From Nitrososphaerales archaeon TH703 (GTDB taxonomy: Archaea > Thermoproteota > Nitrososphaeria > Nitrososphaerales > Nitrososphaeraceae), in contig JAATVL010000021.1 in the NCBI GenBank assembly GCA_014523525.1, forward strand, positions 1 through 19,874: 19,874 nt of DNA, in the 5' to 3' direction. Below are positions 13,091-19,874 of the stretch, one piece after another. The translations under genes were made by a program, and so were the position numbers. The number at the start of each line of letters is the position of its first letter. Position 1 is the stretch's first letter. Under the pieces are notes generated by a model that made no database searches, was not told the origin of the DNA, and saw only the letters and a program-made list of their open reading frames with translations.

Positions 13091-13107
13091 CTCATTCACC
13101 TATTTTT

Positions 13108-13287
13108 CTACTCATATTTCTTAAAGCCTAATTTTATTGCTACTTCTCTAAAGCATTGTCTGCAGAGCATTATATTGTACGCCTGAATAAGACCCGAATA
13201 GCATCCGCATCGCTTGCACCATCGGGTACCCTTTCCATGGATTCGTTGTTTTCTTCCTGTGACATCATATTCTCTTGGCTTTGGCAT
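13108..13287 (-). CDS. rps14: Ribosomal protein uS14 (zinc-binding type)
   Basis: A short 59-residue gene, easily missed, read on the minus strand from ATG 13287 to TAG 13108. It begins [13 protein letters not shown] and carries two CxxC pairs, WCKRCG (about 24-29) and LCRQC (about 42-46), forming the zinc ribbon of the archaeal/short S14, and ends [14 protein letters not shown]. It binds the 3' major domain of 16S rRNA in the head of the small subunit. Its ATG shares one base with the uL5 stop (TAATG), implying coupled translation. Its place between uL5 and uS8 is the conserved spc order. Confidence 0.96.
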   Translation of the reverse strand: MPKPREYDVTGRKQRIHGKGTRWCKRCGCYSGLIQAYNIMLCRQCFREVAIKLGFKKYE

Positions 13288-13778
13288 TAAATCATTTCAA
13301 CTCCTAGATTCTTGAAATAATCTATTGCTTCATCTTTTGAAATTCTATGTTTCTTTCCCATTTTTCTTGGATTACTCCTGTTAATTATTCTGTAACCGGG
13401 TCTTGATAATGAAATGCAGACATTCATTCCAAATATTCCTATATCAGGATTATATTTTGCTCCCGGAATATCAATGTGCTCGCGGATTCCTATCGAAATA
13501 TTTCCATAGCCATCAAATGACGACTTTTTCAATTGGTTATTCTTTGCTTGTATTATTCTCTTAGCAAATTCCAGTGCCTCTGTGTTTCGAAGTGTCACTT
13601 TGGCGCCGATTGGTTCACCTTTATGTATCCCAAAATCCCTGACATTGTTCTTTGCACCACATTGAGTGGGTTTTCTGGAGGTTAATTCTTCAAGTGCGTT
13701 TTTTGCTCTCTCCAGTGGCTCACCAGATTTTCCTACTCCGATGTTTATTACAACTTTCTCCAAACTAATCTGTTTCAT
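13287..13778 (-). CDS. rpl5: Ribosomal protein uL5
   Basis: A 163-residue protein binding 5S rRNA in the central protuberance. It has the family opening [22 protein letters not shown], then [33 protein letters not shown], and the [16 protein letters not shown] region. ATG 13778 is used because GTGA stands five bases before it, the same spacing seen at uS8. A GTG at 13787 would add three residues. The stop overlaps the uS14 start by one base. Confidence 0.95.
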   Translation of the reverse strand: MKQISLEKVVINIGVGKSGEPLERAKNALEELTSRKPTQCGAKNNVRDFGIHKGEPIGAKVTLRNTEALEFAKRIIQAKNNQLKKSSFDGYGNISIGIREHIDIPGAKYNPDIGIFGMNVCISLSRPGYRIINRSNPRKMGKKHRISKDEAIDYFKNLGVEMI

Positions 13779-13797
13779 ATTATTCACTACGCTTATT

Positions 13798-14517
13798 TTA
13801 CTTGCTCACCTGAATTAGTGAAGAGTCAACCCCAATTGCCATCACAATATCAATTGGCAATTCTACAGTTTTTTCACCCATAGAAACTGATACACGTTTA
13901 GGAAGGGAAAATGATCCCGTCTTAATTTCTTCAACCTTGCCAATATTACCAGCGTTTTCTCCCCTAGTAACAATAACGGTGCATCCCTCTTTTAGTTGCA
14001 CATGATTTTTGATACCAAACTTGGGTAAGTCAATTAAACATGTGTCATTCACATTATATGATTCTTTACTCAGAAATGTTCTTCCGTCATGAAGACAATA
14101 TTGATATAAATTTTCCTTTGAGGTAACTTTAGATTTGATCTTTTCTAACTTTAGGTTTTTTTCATCTGAATTTATTTTTATTGGAAAAAGTGGAATTCCA
14201 TTTGAGGGAACAAATCTATAAGATTGGTTTGAAGGTTTTATTTCTAGAGTATCCATTAAGCCAATCGGAAAATTTGGGTGATGAATCATTTTGCCGTCTA
14301 CACTGATTAATCCCTTGTTTAACGATCTTTTTACTTCTCGTATATTTGAACAAACATGTAAAAGATCACGCAATACTACACCAATTGGGTAGGAAAATTT
14401 TCTAGTATGTGGCCCTGGCATTGTGTTCAGAATAAACCTTACACTTTTTCTATTGACTTGCCAGAAGCGCGGGGCAAGTTGTCGTTTGAGTCTCTTATCT
14501 CCTCCTTTTTTGGCCAT
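13798..14517 (-). CDS. rps4e: Ribosomal protein eS4
   Basis: A 239-residue archaeal/eukaryotic-type protein. The N-terminus MAKKGGDKRLKRQLAPRFW is typical. An S4-type RNA-binding region follows (about 44-105, IREVKRSLNKGLISVDGK), then a central domain and a KOW motif (about 172-205, EGCTVIVTRGENAGNIGKVEEI). Length and order are normal for an archaeal small-subunit protein encoded between uL24 and uL5. GAGGTG lies about 11 bases before the ATG, within the last codons of uL24, whose stop is two bases from the start. Confidence 0.96.
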   Translation of the reverse strand: MAKKGGDKRLKRQLAPRFWQVNRKSVRFILNTMPGPHTRKFSYPIGVVLRDLLHVCSNIREVKRSLNKGLISVDGKMIHHPNFPIGLMDTLEIKPSNQSYRFVPSNGIPLFPIKINSDEKNLKLEKIKSKVTSKENLYQYCLHDGRTFLSKESYNVNDTCLIDLPKFGIKNHVQLKEGCTVIVTRGENAGNIGKVEEIKTGSFSLPKRVSVSMGEKTVELPIDIVMAIGVDSSLIQVSK

Positions 14518-14519
14518 GA

Positions 14520-14933
14520 CTATGTTTTCACCTCTTTAACCAATTCCTTCTTCTTAAGAGCTGATTTTTTCATTTCCTTCCCTGTTTTTACCTTAGTGTT
14601 TTTATCTTTTGCTTTTTGAGTGCCTTTCATTCTATAATCATCATCGGTATTCACTGAAATAATCTGAACATTTGAAGCATGAATCTGCACCTTGACTTTG
14701 CCACCACGTATTTTTTCTCTCTGAACACCTTCAATTGATAGTGTCGATCTTTCTGTATTCACTTTCTCAACTTTCCCTTCTACGCCAACATACTCTCCCC
14801 TTAAAATTCTAACAGAATCACCCTTAATGACTCTCATACTTCTCTTATTATGTTGCTTTCTCAGGTTTTCGGATAGGTTAGCTCCCAATAATTTTTCTCT
14901 TTTATGTTTTGAAATCAGTTTATAGAACATCAT
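14520..14933 (-). CDS. rpl24: Ribosomal protein uL24 with lysine-rich tail
   Basis: A 137-residue protein. The N-terminus (HKREKLLGANLSENLRKQHNKRS) leads to a KOW domain (about 35-68, VIKGDSVRILRGEYVGVEGKVEKV) and the KVQIHASNVQII strand. uL24 binds early to 23S rRNA and helps subunit assembly. After about residue 100 there is a highly basic tail with repeated KKK/KEK, probably disordered and rRNA-binding; such tails vary between lineages. Two ATGs in tandem (14933 and 14930) make the start uncertain by one codon, after GAGGG. It is seven bases from uL14. Confidence 0.95.
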   Translation of the reverse strand: MMFYKLISKHKREKLLGANLSENLRKQHNKRSMRVIKGDSVRILRGEYVGVEGKVEKVNTERSTLSIEGVQREKIRGGKVKVQIHASNVQIISVNTDDDYRMKGTQKAKDKNTKVKTGKEMKKSALKKKELVKEVKT

Positions 14934-14940
14934 TATTCCC

Positions 14941-15375
14941 TCATATTATCAATGATGAAAGATTTGCTATTCTGGGCCACTTTTCTGCAGCTTCGGCAGC
15001 GACTGGTCCTTTTATGTCGGTTCCCTTTATTTCCCCTTCCGGTGTAACCAATACTGCAGCGTTATCCTCGAATGATAGCCTAACACCATTTAGTCTCCTT
15101 ATGGGATATTTTTGTCTGATAATTACAGCTCCGAACATTTGTTTTCGTAGCTCTGCATTGCCTTTCTTAACGGTAACATTCACAAAATCTCCAACTGCTG
15201 CAGATGGCATTCTTGAATGTCTTCCCTTTATACGTGTAACTTGAGCAATCCTTAATATTTTAGCTCCAGTGTTGTCAGCACAAACTAAATTTGCTGATAT
15301 TGGTAATGCCCTTGTAATATATGGCTTAAATTCTTCTACTCCTTTTGCAGAGACTGCACGGCTTTTAGACGCCAC
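14941..15375 (-). CDS. rpl14: Ribosomal protein uL14
   Basis: A 144-residue subunit-interface protein. The core shows ANLVCADNTGAKILRIAQV (about 28-46), GRHSRMPSAAVGDFVNVTVKKG, RQKYPIRRLNGVRLSFEDNAAVL and the closing GTDIKGPVAAEAAEKWPRIANLSSLII. The GTG start is marked by GGAGGTT about seven bases before it, inside the end of uS17 (11-base overlap). Confidence 0.97.
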   Translation of the reverse strand: MASKSRAVSAKGVEEFKPYITRALPISANLVCADNTGAKILRIAQVTRIKGRHSRMPSAAVGDFVNVTVKKGNAELRKQMFGAVIIRQKYPIRRLNGVRLSFEDNAAVLVTPEGEIKGTDIKGPVAAEAAEKWPRIANLSSLII

Positions 15376-15697
15376 TCTTTATAACCTCCACAGTTACAAA
15401 CGATATCGTTTTTGAAATTGGTTTACATTCTGCAATCTTTACTTCATCGCCTTCTTTTACATCAATGCATGAAGGAAGAAATGCGTGAACATTAGATCTG
15501 CTTCTCTCGTATCTTTTGTATTTTCTAACCAGCCTGGGATATTCACGGGAGACAACTATCATCTTGTGTGCTTTAGAGCTTACGGTGGTTCCTGTCAAAA
15601 TTCTTCCTCTTATGGAAAGTTTACCATGAAAAGGACACAAGTCATCATCACAAGTTCTTTTTGGCTGTGAGATTGTTACTCCAATATTTTTACCCAT
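15365..15697 (-). CDS. rps17: Ribosomal protein uS17
   Basis: A 110-residue small-subunit protein with the archaeal insertion CDDDLCPFHGKLSIRG near the N-terminus (16-31), the OB-fold with KAHKMIVVSREYPRLVRKYKRYERSRS and the FLPSCIDVKEGDEVKIAECKPISKTISFV signature. It binds 16S rRNA helices at the body. It starts 13 bases after the Rpp29 stop and overlaps uL14. Confidence 0.97.
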   Translation of the reverse strand: MGKNIGVTISQPKRTCDDDLCPFHGKLSIRGRILTGTTVSSKAHKMIVVSREYPRLVRKYKRYERSRSNVHAFLPSCIDVKEGDEVKIAECKPISKTISFVTVEVIKSGV

Positions 15698-15710
15698 ACT
15701 CTATCAACCA

Positions 15711-15974
15711 TCACTTAAGTAAACGGTCCTCAGGTCTTCCGACTAAGAGACAACCATTCATGAAACAAATCTCATCTTGAAAAATCAGTCCTATTCTGCG
15801 TATTGATTTTTTGGGAATAACATATGATTTGGATTGATCACTGAGCGAAATTGTGTTTTTAGTTTCAAAGATAATTTTGCCATTAATTTTTTTTAGATTG
15901 TTTAGCGATCCATATTCTATTTGTGCACTACGCCCTATGAATTCATATTGTAAGATGTAATCTTTAAAGGTCAT
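15711..15974 (-). CDS. rnp1: RNase P protein component 1 (Rpp29/Rnp1)
   Basis: An 87-residue archaeal RNase P subunit that binds the RNase P RNA specificity domain with Rpp21 during tRNA 5'-end maturation. Family signs are EFIGRSAQIEYGSL, the IFETKNTISL strand, KSYVIPKKSIRRIGLIF and the diagnostic end GCLLVGRPEDRLLK, which forms the Sm-like barrel. ATG 15974 overlaps the uL29 stop in an ATGA, so it is preferred to an ATG at 16034 that would overlap uL29 by 64 bases and add unusual residues. Its position within the S10/spc cluster after uL29 is characteristic of archaea. Confidence 0.94.
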   Translation of the reverse strand: MTFKDYILQYEFIGRSAQIEYGSLNNLKKINGKIIFETKNTISLSDQSKSYVIPKKSIRRIGLIFQDEICFMNGCLLVGRPEDRLLK

Positions 15975-16177
15975 TTTGCTAATTCCCTTTCCTTTAAAAT
16001 TGAAAGTATACGCGCAATGTCCCTTCTCTTCCATTTCATATTGCCAGTTTCCTTTTTGAGAGTGCCTTTAGAATTTTCAATTCTCAATTTCAACAGATCT
16101 GCCCTAATTTCTGATAGTTTTGATTCCAAATCATCGTCGTTAAACTCCCTTAATGTTTTTAATTTAAGTCTAGCCAT
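15971..16177 (-). CDS. rpl29: Ribosomal protein uL29
   Basis: A 68-residue two-helix protein at the exit tunnel: ARLKLKTLREFNDDDLESKLSEIRADLLKLRIE, then the conserved RRDIARILSILKERE (about 51-65). Length is normal. Its ATG overlaps the uS3 stop by one base (TAATG) and its TGA overlaps the Rpp29 ATG, so three genes are coupled. Confidence 0.96.
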   Translation of the reverse strand: MARLKLKTLREFNDDDLESKLSEIRADLLKLRIENSKGTLKKETGNMKWKRRDIARILSILKERELAK

Positions 16178-16926
16178 TAAGTTTCACTTTTATTCACGGC
16201 TATTTCCTTAACTTGACTGTTAATAATATCTTTACTCTCTGTCTTGACTTCTGAATCGGAGGGGACTCTCTGATTTTCAGTTTGACTTTTACTCTCGCTC
16301 TCACTGTCGGTTTGGGTCTCGACCTTTGGTTGTGGTTCCAGGGATAAATCAAAATCAAGATGAGTTTCTTCTTTTAACGAAATTTTTAGTTTTATTCCTA
16401 CTAGTCCCATTTTTGTTAATATGCTATTTGTGCTACTTCTTACCACCTCTTCGGCAACTTTTCCACTCTTTGGAATGGTTCCTGCTGAATGCTTTTCAAA
16501 ATGAGCTCGTTCACCTCGTAGCTTGCCCGATATTGTAATCTCCACACCCATAGCTCCAGCACCCATAATCGTATTTATTGTCCATAACGAAGCTCTTCTA
16601 AATGCCGTTCCTCTTTCAATAAGTTGTGCAATTCTATTTGCCATAATATGTGGATTCAATTCAGGTTTTGTAACTTCGGTTACAGAGACCTGCGCATTCT
16701 CCAAGTTAAATTGTTGTTCCAATCTAGTGGTCAAGTCTCTTATTCCACTCCCTTTTCTTCCAATGACCAGCCCCGGTCTAATGACAAAAAGTGTTATTTT
16801 GGTACCTATGGGAGTCTTTTGGACCTCGGCTCCTCCGTAACCAGCTTCGCTTAAAGAAGAACTCAGGTATTCGTTCAGTTCCATATTTCTAAAATTATTT
16901 TTCATTACGTTTTTTATCGCGCTCAA
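16177..16926 (-). CDS. rps3: Ribosomal protein uS3 with acidic C-terminal tail
   Basis: A 249-residue small-subunit head protein at the mRNA entry. The KH domain holds IRPGLVIGRKGSGIRDLT (about 49-66), and the C-terminal S3 domain has RGTAFRRASLWTINTIMGAGAMGVEITISGKLRGERA (about 107-143). After about residue 197 comes a Ser/Glu/Thr/Gln-rich tail of some 50 residues ending VNKSET, probably disordered; tails vary in archaea. The TTG start (16926) is supported because SAIKNVMKNNF is the family N-terminus, and it overlaps the uL22 stop as TTGA. Confidence 0.96.
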   Translation of the reverse strand: MSAIKNVMKNNFRNMELNEYLSSSLSEAGYGGAEVQKTPIGTKITLFVIRPGLVIGRKGSGIRDLTTRLEQQFNLENAQVSVTEVTKPELNPHIMANRIAQLIERGTAFRRASLWTINTIMGAGAMGVEITISGKLRGERAHFEKHSAGTIPKSGKVAEEVVRSSTNSILTKMGLVGIKLKISLKEETHLDFDLSLEPQPKVETQTDSESESKSQTENQRVPSDSEVKTESKDIINSQVKEIAVNKSET

Positions 16927-17402
16927 TAGACTTTACCCTCTCTAGCTACGATCTCTACATGTGTCAATGTGTCAACTTTAGGACTTGACCTTCCCATAGC
17001 CCTTGGAATAAAGCGCTTAAGTTTCGTTCCTTTATGAATAACGCAAGATACAATTTCTAATCTATCTAGGTCCATACCCTTGTATTCCGCGTTTGATTCT
17101 AAATTATCCAAAAGTCGTAAAAATTCTTCAGAAGCTTTCTTTGGGAACCTTCCAGAAAAAAAACCATCCCTGATATTTGATCTATGGGCTACTTCATTGT
17201 GATATCTTCTATAAGGAACAGCAATTTTTTTTTCAATGGCTTGATCTAAAATGTTCCTTGCTCTTTCGATTGATAGTCCCTTTATCGCTAGAGCAATTTC
17301 TCTCGCATGTTTATGGGAGATGTCAGTTTCTCTTAATGACGCTCTAACGTGTTTATTCTTGTCAAATTGAGAAAATGAGTAAGAATATGTCGGCAAATGC
17401 AT
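16923..17402 (-). CDS. rpl22: Ribosomal protein uL22
   Basis: A 159-residue tunnel-lining protein in the archaeal form. It begins MHLPTYSYSFSQFDKNKHVRASLRETDISHKHAREIALAIKG, then SIERARNILDQAIEKKIAVPYRRYHNEVAHRS and the conserved end RFIPRAMGRSSPKVDTLTHVEIVAREG. The start is ATG 17402, sharing one base with the uS19 stop (TGATG). A GTG one codon upstream is possible. Confidence 0.96.
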   Translation of the reverse strand: MHLPTYSYSFSQFDKNKHVRASLRETDISHKHAREIALAIKGLSIERARNILDQAIEKKIAVPYRRYHNEVAHRSNIRDGFFSGRFPKKASEEFLRLLDNLESNAEYKGMDLDRLEIVSCVIHKGTKLKRFIPRAMGRSSPKVDTLTHVEIVAREGKVY

Positions 17403-17809
17403 CACTTTAATGGCACATACAGACTTGATCTGGAAGCTCCTACTCCAGGTGCACCGTGTTGAACTCTTTTGTTTGTAATAGCATACTCGCCCAAATAGTG
17501 ACCAATCATCTCGGGTTTTATAGTAATTGGAGAAAAGTCCTTACCATTATGAACATTGATAGTAATGTCCACCATGTCCGGAAGAATTATCATATCTCTA
17601 ACGTGAGTTCGTAAGGTTTCATTGGATGAACCGTCTCTGATACTTTTTATTCGCTCACGTAGTTTTCTTTTTTGATCATCCATATACTTTCCTACTCTTT
17701 TATCCAGCGACCGCCTTTGTCTGGCATTTAACAATGGGAGAAGTGCCTCTATTGATAAATTCTTTAATTCATCTACATTATAACCTCTAAATCTAAATTC
17801 ACGAACCAA
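17402..17809 (-). CDS. rps19: Ribosomal protein uS19
   Basis: A 135-residue archaeal-length protein: FRFRGYNVDELKNLSIEALLPLL, then LPARQRRSL-like NARQRRSL, RTHVRDMIILPDMVDITINVHNGKDF and the diagnostic EMIGHYLGEYAITNKRVQHGAPGVGASRSS. It binds 16S rRNA in the head. TTG 17809 is the only start, as an in-frame stop codon lies immediately upstream. In most archaea uL2 stands just before it; here the 53-bp gap to uL23 contains none. Confidence 0.96.
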   Translation of the reverse strand: MVREFRFRGYNVDELKNLSIEALLPLLNARQRRSLDKRVGKYMDDQKRKLRERIKSIRDGSSNETLRTHVRDMIILPDMVDITINVHNGKDFSPITIKPEMIGHYLGEYAITNKRVQHGAPGVGASRSSLYVPLK

Positions 17810-17862
17810 CTAACACTATCAGCTCCAAAATACTCCTTTTAAATTTAACTAGATAAACCAAC

Positions 17863-18138
17863 TTAGACCAATCCTAATTTTGTTGCGAGTTGCCGTGCTT
17901 CATCATCTTTTGTAAATTTAACAATTGCTTTTTTCCCTTGAATCGTCCTAAAGATGTTGACTTCTTTAACGTTACCTTCATACATTGTTTCTATTGCTTC
18001 ATTTACATCTTTCTTGCTTGCACTGTCAGAAACAATAAAAGTTAACTTATTTTCCTTCTCTATCAAATTGAATGTCTTTTCTGTGATATAAGGTCTGAGA
18101 ATGATCGAATTAAGATTAGTTTCTGCATCTTTACTCAT
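17863..18138 (-). CDS. rpl23: Ribosomal protein uL23
   Basis: A 91-residue protein at the tunnel exit where chaperones and SRP dock. ILRPYITEKTFNLIEKENKLTFIVSDSASKKDVNEAIETMY is the family pattern and VKEVNIFRTIQGKKAIVKF completes it. ATG 18138 is chosen over ATG 18171: GGTGA lies seven bases ahead, and the later start avoids a 31-base overlap with uL4, which ends in two consecutive TAA stops. Confidence 0.96.
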   Translation of the reverse strand: MSKDAETNLNSIILRPYITEKTFNLIEKENKLTFIVSDSASKKDVNEAIETMYEGNVKEVNIFRTIQGKKAIVKFTKDDEARQLATKLGLV

Positions 18139-18140
18139 TA

Positions 18141-18950
18141 TTATTTCACCATGGTCTGTATTTTTGACCAAACTGTATTTATTTTATTCATGGAATCAAT
18201 TGCATTTTTTGTATAGATGGTCAATCTAACCGGTTTTGTTCCTGGCACCAGATCCATAATACTTATGTTTTCTATAGAGACAACATTAACCCCAGGTAAA
18301 GATTTTTTCAGTTTACTTACTGGAGAATCTTTTGATACAACTATAAGACAACTCAAAGCTGCGTGTTTTTTTCTTCCACGTAATCGTGATTTACCAGATG
18401 GTACCCTTACTATGTTGGTAGACCTGTTAAGATCCTCCTCTAACCCTAACGACAGTAATGTTTTTCTTAATTCCGCAGTCTTTGTTATTTTCTCCAAATC
18501 ATTTGCAACCACAATTGGAAATGCTGAGATTTTTCCAACATTGTGACCACGTTTTTCTATTATGTCTTTATTAGATGTTGCCGCAATTGCAGAGCATAAT
18601 CCAAGTTGCTTTTCCTTCTTATTTACTTTCTTGTAATTTTTCTTCCATGATACTGGAGGGTGAGCTAATCTTCCGCTTCGAACACCCGCAACGCCAGCAG
18701 CTTGACCAGCACGTTGAAACCCTTCGCCTCTGGCCCTTGCTATTCTCGCAATTCCCAAGCCAGTATTGCGAGATTCTGCACTGACAATTTCTCCAGCTGC
18801 AGGATATCTTCCCTGGGGCTGGAATTTGGTTGAAAGGACATTTACATAGACTTTTTTTATAATCTCTGGCCTAAACGGGGTATTAAAAACAGATGGAAGT
18901 TCTAGTGATTCAATTTCCTTTCCACGAAGATCTTTAAGACTAACTTTCAT
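18141..18950 (-). CDS. rpl4: Ribosomal protein uL4
   Basis: A 269-residue tunnel protein in the archaeal form. KVSLKDLRGKEIESLELPSVF opens it. The loop has QGRYPAAGEIVSAESRNTGLGIARIARARGEG, RSGRLAHPPVSWKKNYKKVNKKEK and SAIAATSNKDIIEKRGH, and the C-terminus has RLRGRKKHAAL and VSIENISIMDLVPGTKPVRLTIYTKNAIDSM. The ATG overlaps the uL3 stop as ATGA. Confidence 0.96.
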   Translation of the reverse strand: MKVSLKDLRGKEIESLELPSVFNTPFRPEIIKKVYVNVLSTKFQPQGRYPAAGEIVSAESRNTGLGIARIARARGEGFQRAGQAAGVAGVRSGRLAHPPVSWKKNYKKVNKKEKQLGLCSAIAATSNKDIIEKRGHNVGKISAFPIVVANDLEKITKTAELRKTLLSLGLEEDLNRSTNIVRVPSGKSRLRGRKKHAALSCLIVVSKDSPVSKLKKSLPGVNVVSIENISIMDLVPGTKPVRLTIYTKNAIDSMNKINTVWSKIQTMVK

Positions 18951-19874
18951 TTTACGAGTACCTCCACAACTTTGGGTTCTACTATCTTCTTACCAACAGT
19001 TCTAATAGGAAATCTCATCTTGACTAATCTTTTCGGAACTCCAGGAACTGAACCTTTGACAATTATAAAGTCATTTTTGATCATGCCAAAGTGTTCAAAT
19101 CCACCATCTGGATTAATCTTAAAATCATTATCCTTTTCAGAATTTGAAATTATCAATATTCTTTTATTGTATTCAGTCCTTTGATGAAATCCTCTTTGTC
19201 CCTGCCTTGGTACAGTATAGGTGACTACGGCAGGAGAAATCGGTCCTAGAGTTCCAAGCGCCCTTACACTCTTTCTGGATTTATGTTGTTTCCTTTTAAC
19301 TCCAAATCTGGTAATAGGTCCTTCAATTCCTTTTCCTCGAGTTATAGCGGAAATATCGATAAATTGTCCGGTTTCAAAAACGTCCTTTATGTTTACCTGC
19401 TTTCCAAAATTGCTAACTACATAATCAATTTTTGTTTTTGTATCTTTTCCACCAATTGGTATTTCCCACACGAATGGCTTTTTTTGAGAAAGAGAGGCAG
19501 TAGCGGGATAAGATGATACGATAGCAACTACATGTTTAATTTTATCAATATGTGCATTAATCTCATCTAGTTTACCTTCCTTGTACTTGAACGACGCCTT
19601 TTTTGAGAGATATTTGTCATTATCTTTTGCAAAAGCGTCTAAAATTGCATTTTTTCCATATGCCGTTTCTGCATATGCTCTTATTCCAATTATTTTCAAT
19701 GGTGGAGTCGCTATTAACGTGGATGAATTCATAAAATTTTTGCCATAATTTGGAGTCTTTTCTCTGTCATCAACAGATAATACATTTAAATTAGTAACTT
19801 TATACCCGGCAAAACCTAACAATGATGATTTCTCCAACTTAGGATCAGACCACGTCCTAATCCTCGATTCGAGA
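18947..19874 (-). CDS. rpl3: Ribosomal protein uL3 (N-terminus beyond right edge)
   Basis: 309 residues of this first-binding large-subunit protein are in the window, and the frame stays open to the right edge. The visible N-terminal residues read IRTWSDPKLEKSSLLGFAGYK, so the gene starts outside; TTG 19837 is not the start. It contains FETGQFIDISAITRGKGIEGPITRFGVKRKQHKSRKSVR (family core), the RALGTLGPISPAVVTYTVPRQGQRGFHQRTEYNKRI loop near the peptidyl transferase centre, and a C-terminal KGSVPGVPKRLVKMRF. It heads the visible part of the ribosomal operon. Confidence 0.96.
   Translation of the reverse strand, partial: LESRIRTWSDPKLEKSSLLGFAGYKVTNLNVLSVDDREKTPNYGKNFMNSSTLIATPPLKIIGIRAYAETAYGKNAILDAFAKDNDKYLSKKASFKYKEGKLDEINAHIDKIKHVVAIVSSYPATASLSQKKPFVWEIPIGGKDTKTKIDYVVSNFGKQVNIKDVFETGQFIDISAITRGKGIEGPITRFGVKRKQHKSRKSVRALGTLGPISPAVVTYTVPRQGQRGFHQRTEYNKRILIISNSEKDNDFKINPDGGFEHFGMIKNDFIIVKGSVPGVPKRLVKMRFPIRTVGKKIVEPKVVEVLVK

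Noticed and set aside
15975..16034. A longer Rpp29 starting at ATG 16034
   Set aside because: It would overlap uL29 by 64 bases and add residues not typical of the family, while ATG 15974 gives an ATGA overlap matching the rest of the operon.
19783..19837. uL3 beginning at TTG 19837
   Set aside because: The frame stays open to the window edge and the upstream residues (IRTWSDPK) match the uL3 family, so the true start is outside.

Overview
This window is from an AT-rich archaeal chromosome (about one third GC by eye). It is most probably an ammonia-oxidising Thaumarchaeote (Nitrososphaeria), and the Nitrososphaerales/Nitrosocosmicus side is my best guess. The supporting signs are an archaeal-order ribosomal protein operon with an internal RNase P protein (Rpp29) and eS4, a CdvB (ESCRT-III-like) division protein, a tRNA with an intron at a non-canonical site, an F420-type luciferase-like oxidoreductase, TATA-box promoters and many TTG/GTG starts. 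The genus is inference; no 16S or amo gene is present.

Layout. Positions 1-2561 hold the start of a membrane protein leaving the window, tRNA-Thr(UGU), an ArsR-like winged-helix regulator, a small unknown gene, a CdvB paralog and a basic orphan protein. Positions 2562-2867 are a non-coding stretch full of inverted repeats with TTTCA/TGAAA half-sites. Positions 2868-7492 carry biotin genes on the minus strand (bioA, then bioB-bioF overlapping). A plus-strand serine recombinase and a 539-bp non-coding region rich in inverted repeats split bioA from bioBF. Positions 7690-8466 carry a four-helix membrane protein and an intron-containing tRNA-Asn(GUU), flanked by two more copies of the palindromic repeat. 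Positions 8467-12102 form a minus-strand cluster: nucleotidyltransferase, luciferase-like oxidoreductase and thiolase are linked by 8-nt overlaps, followed by a DUF35-type zinc-ribbon/OB protein and an orphan. Positions 12172 to the right edge are the S10/spc-type ribosomal operon, transcribed leftward: uL3, uL4, uL23, uS19, uL22, uS3, uL29, Rpp29, uS17, uL14, uL24, eS4, uL5, uS14, uS8, uL6.

How the genes fit together. The ribosomal genes are tightly packed with stop/start overlaps and probably form one transcript. uL2 is missing from its usual place between uL23 and uS19, and the spc part stops at uL6. The next genes leftward have their own TATA box and form a separate unit that could modify or assemble an acyl-CoA or sugar-linked metabolite. 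bioA, bioB and bioF supply three of the four late biotin steps, and bioD is not in the window. In these archaea biotin is needed by the acetyl/propionyl-CoA carboxylase of carbon fixation (family knowledge, not shown here).

Most of the window is conserved housekeeping DNA. The parts I consider least explained are the four-copy palindromic repeat, the inverted repeats upstream of the recombinase, the nucleotidyltransferase-luciferase-thiolase-DUF35 cluster with its altered thiolase loop, and the 29-nt tRNA-Asn intron.
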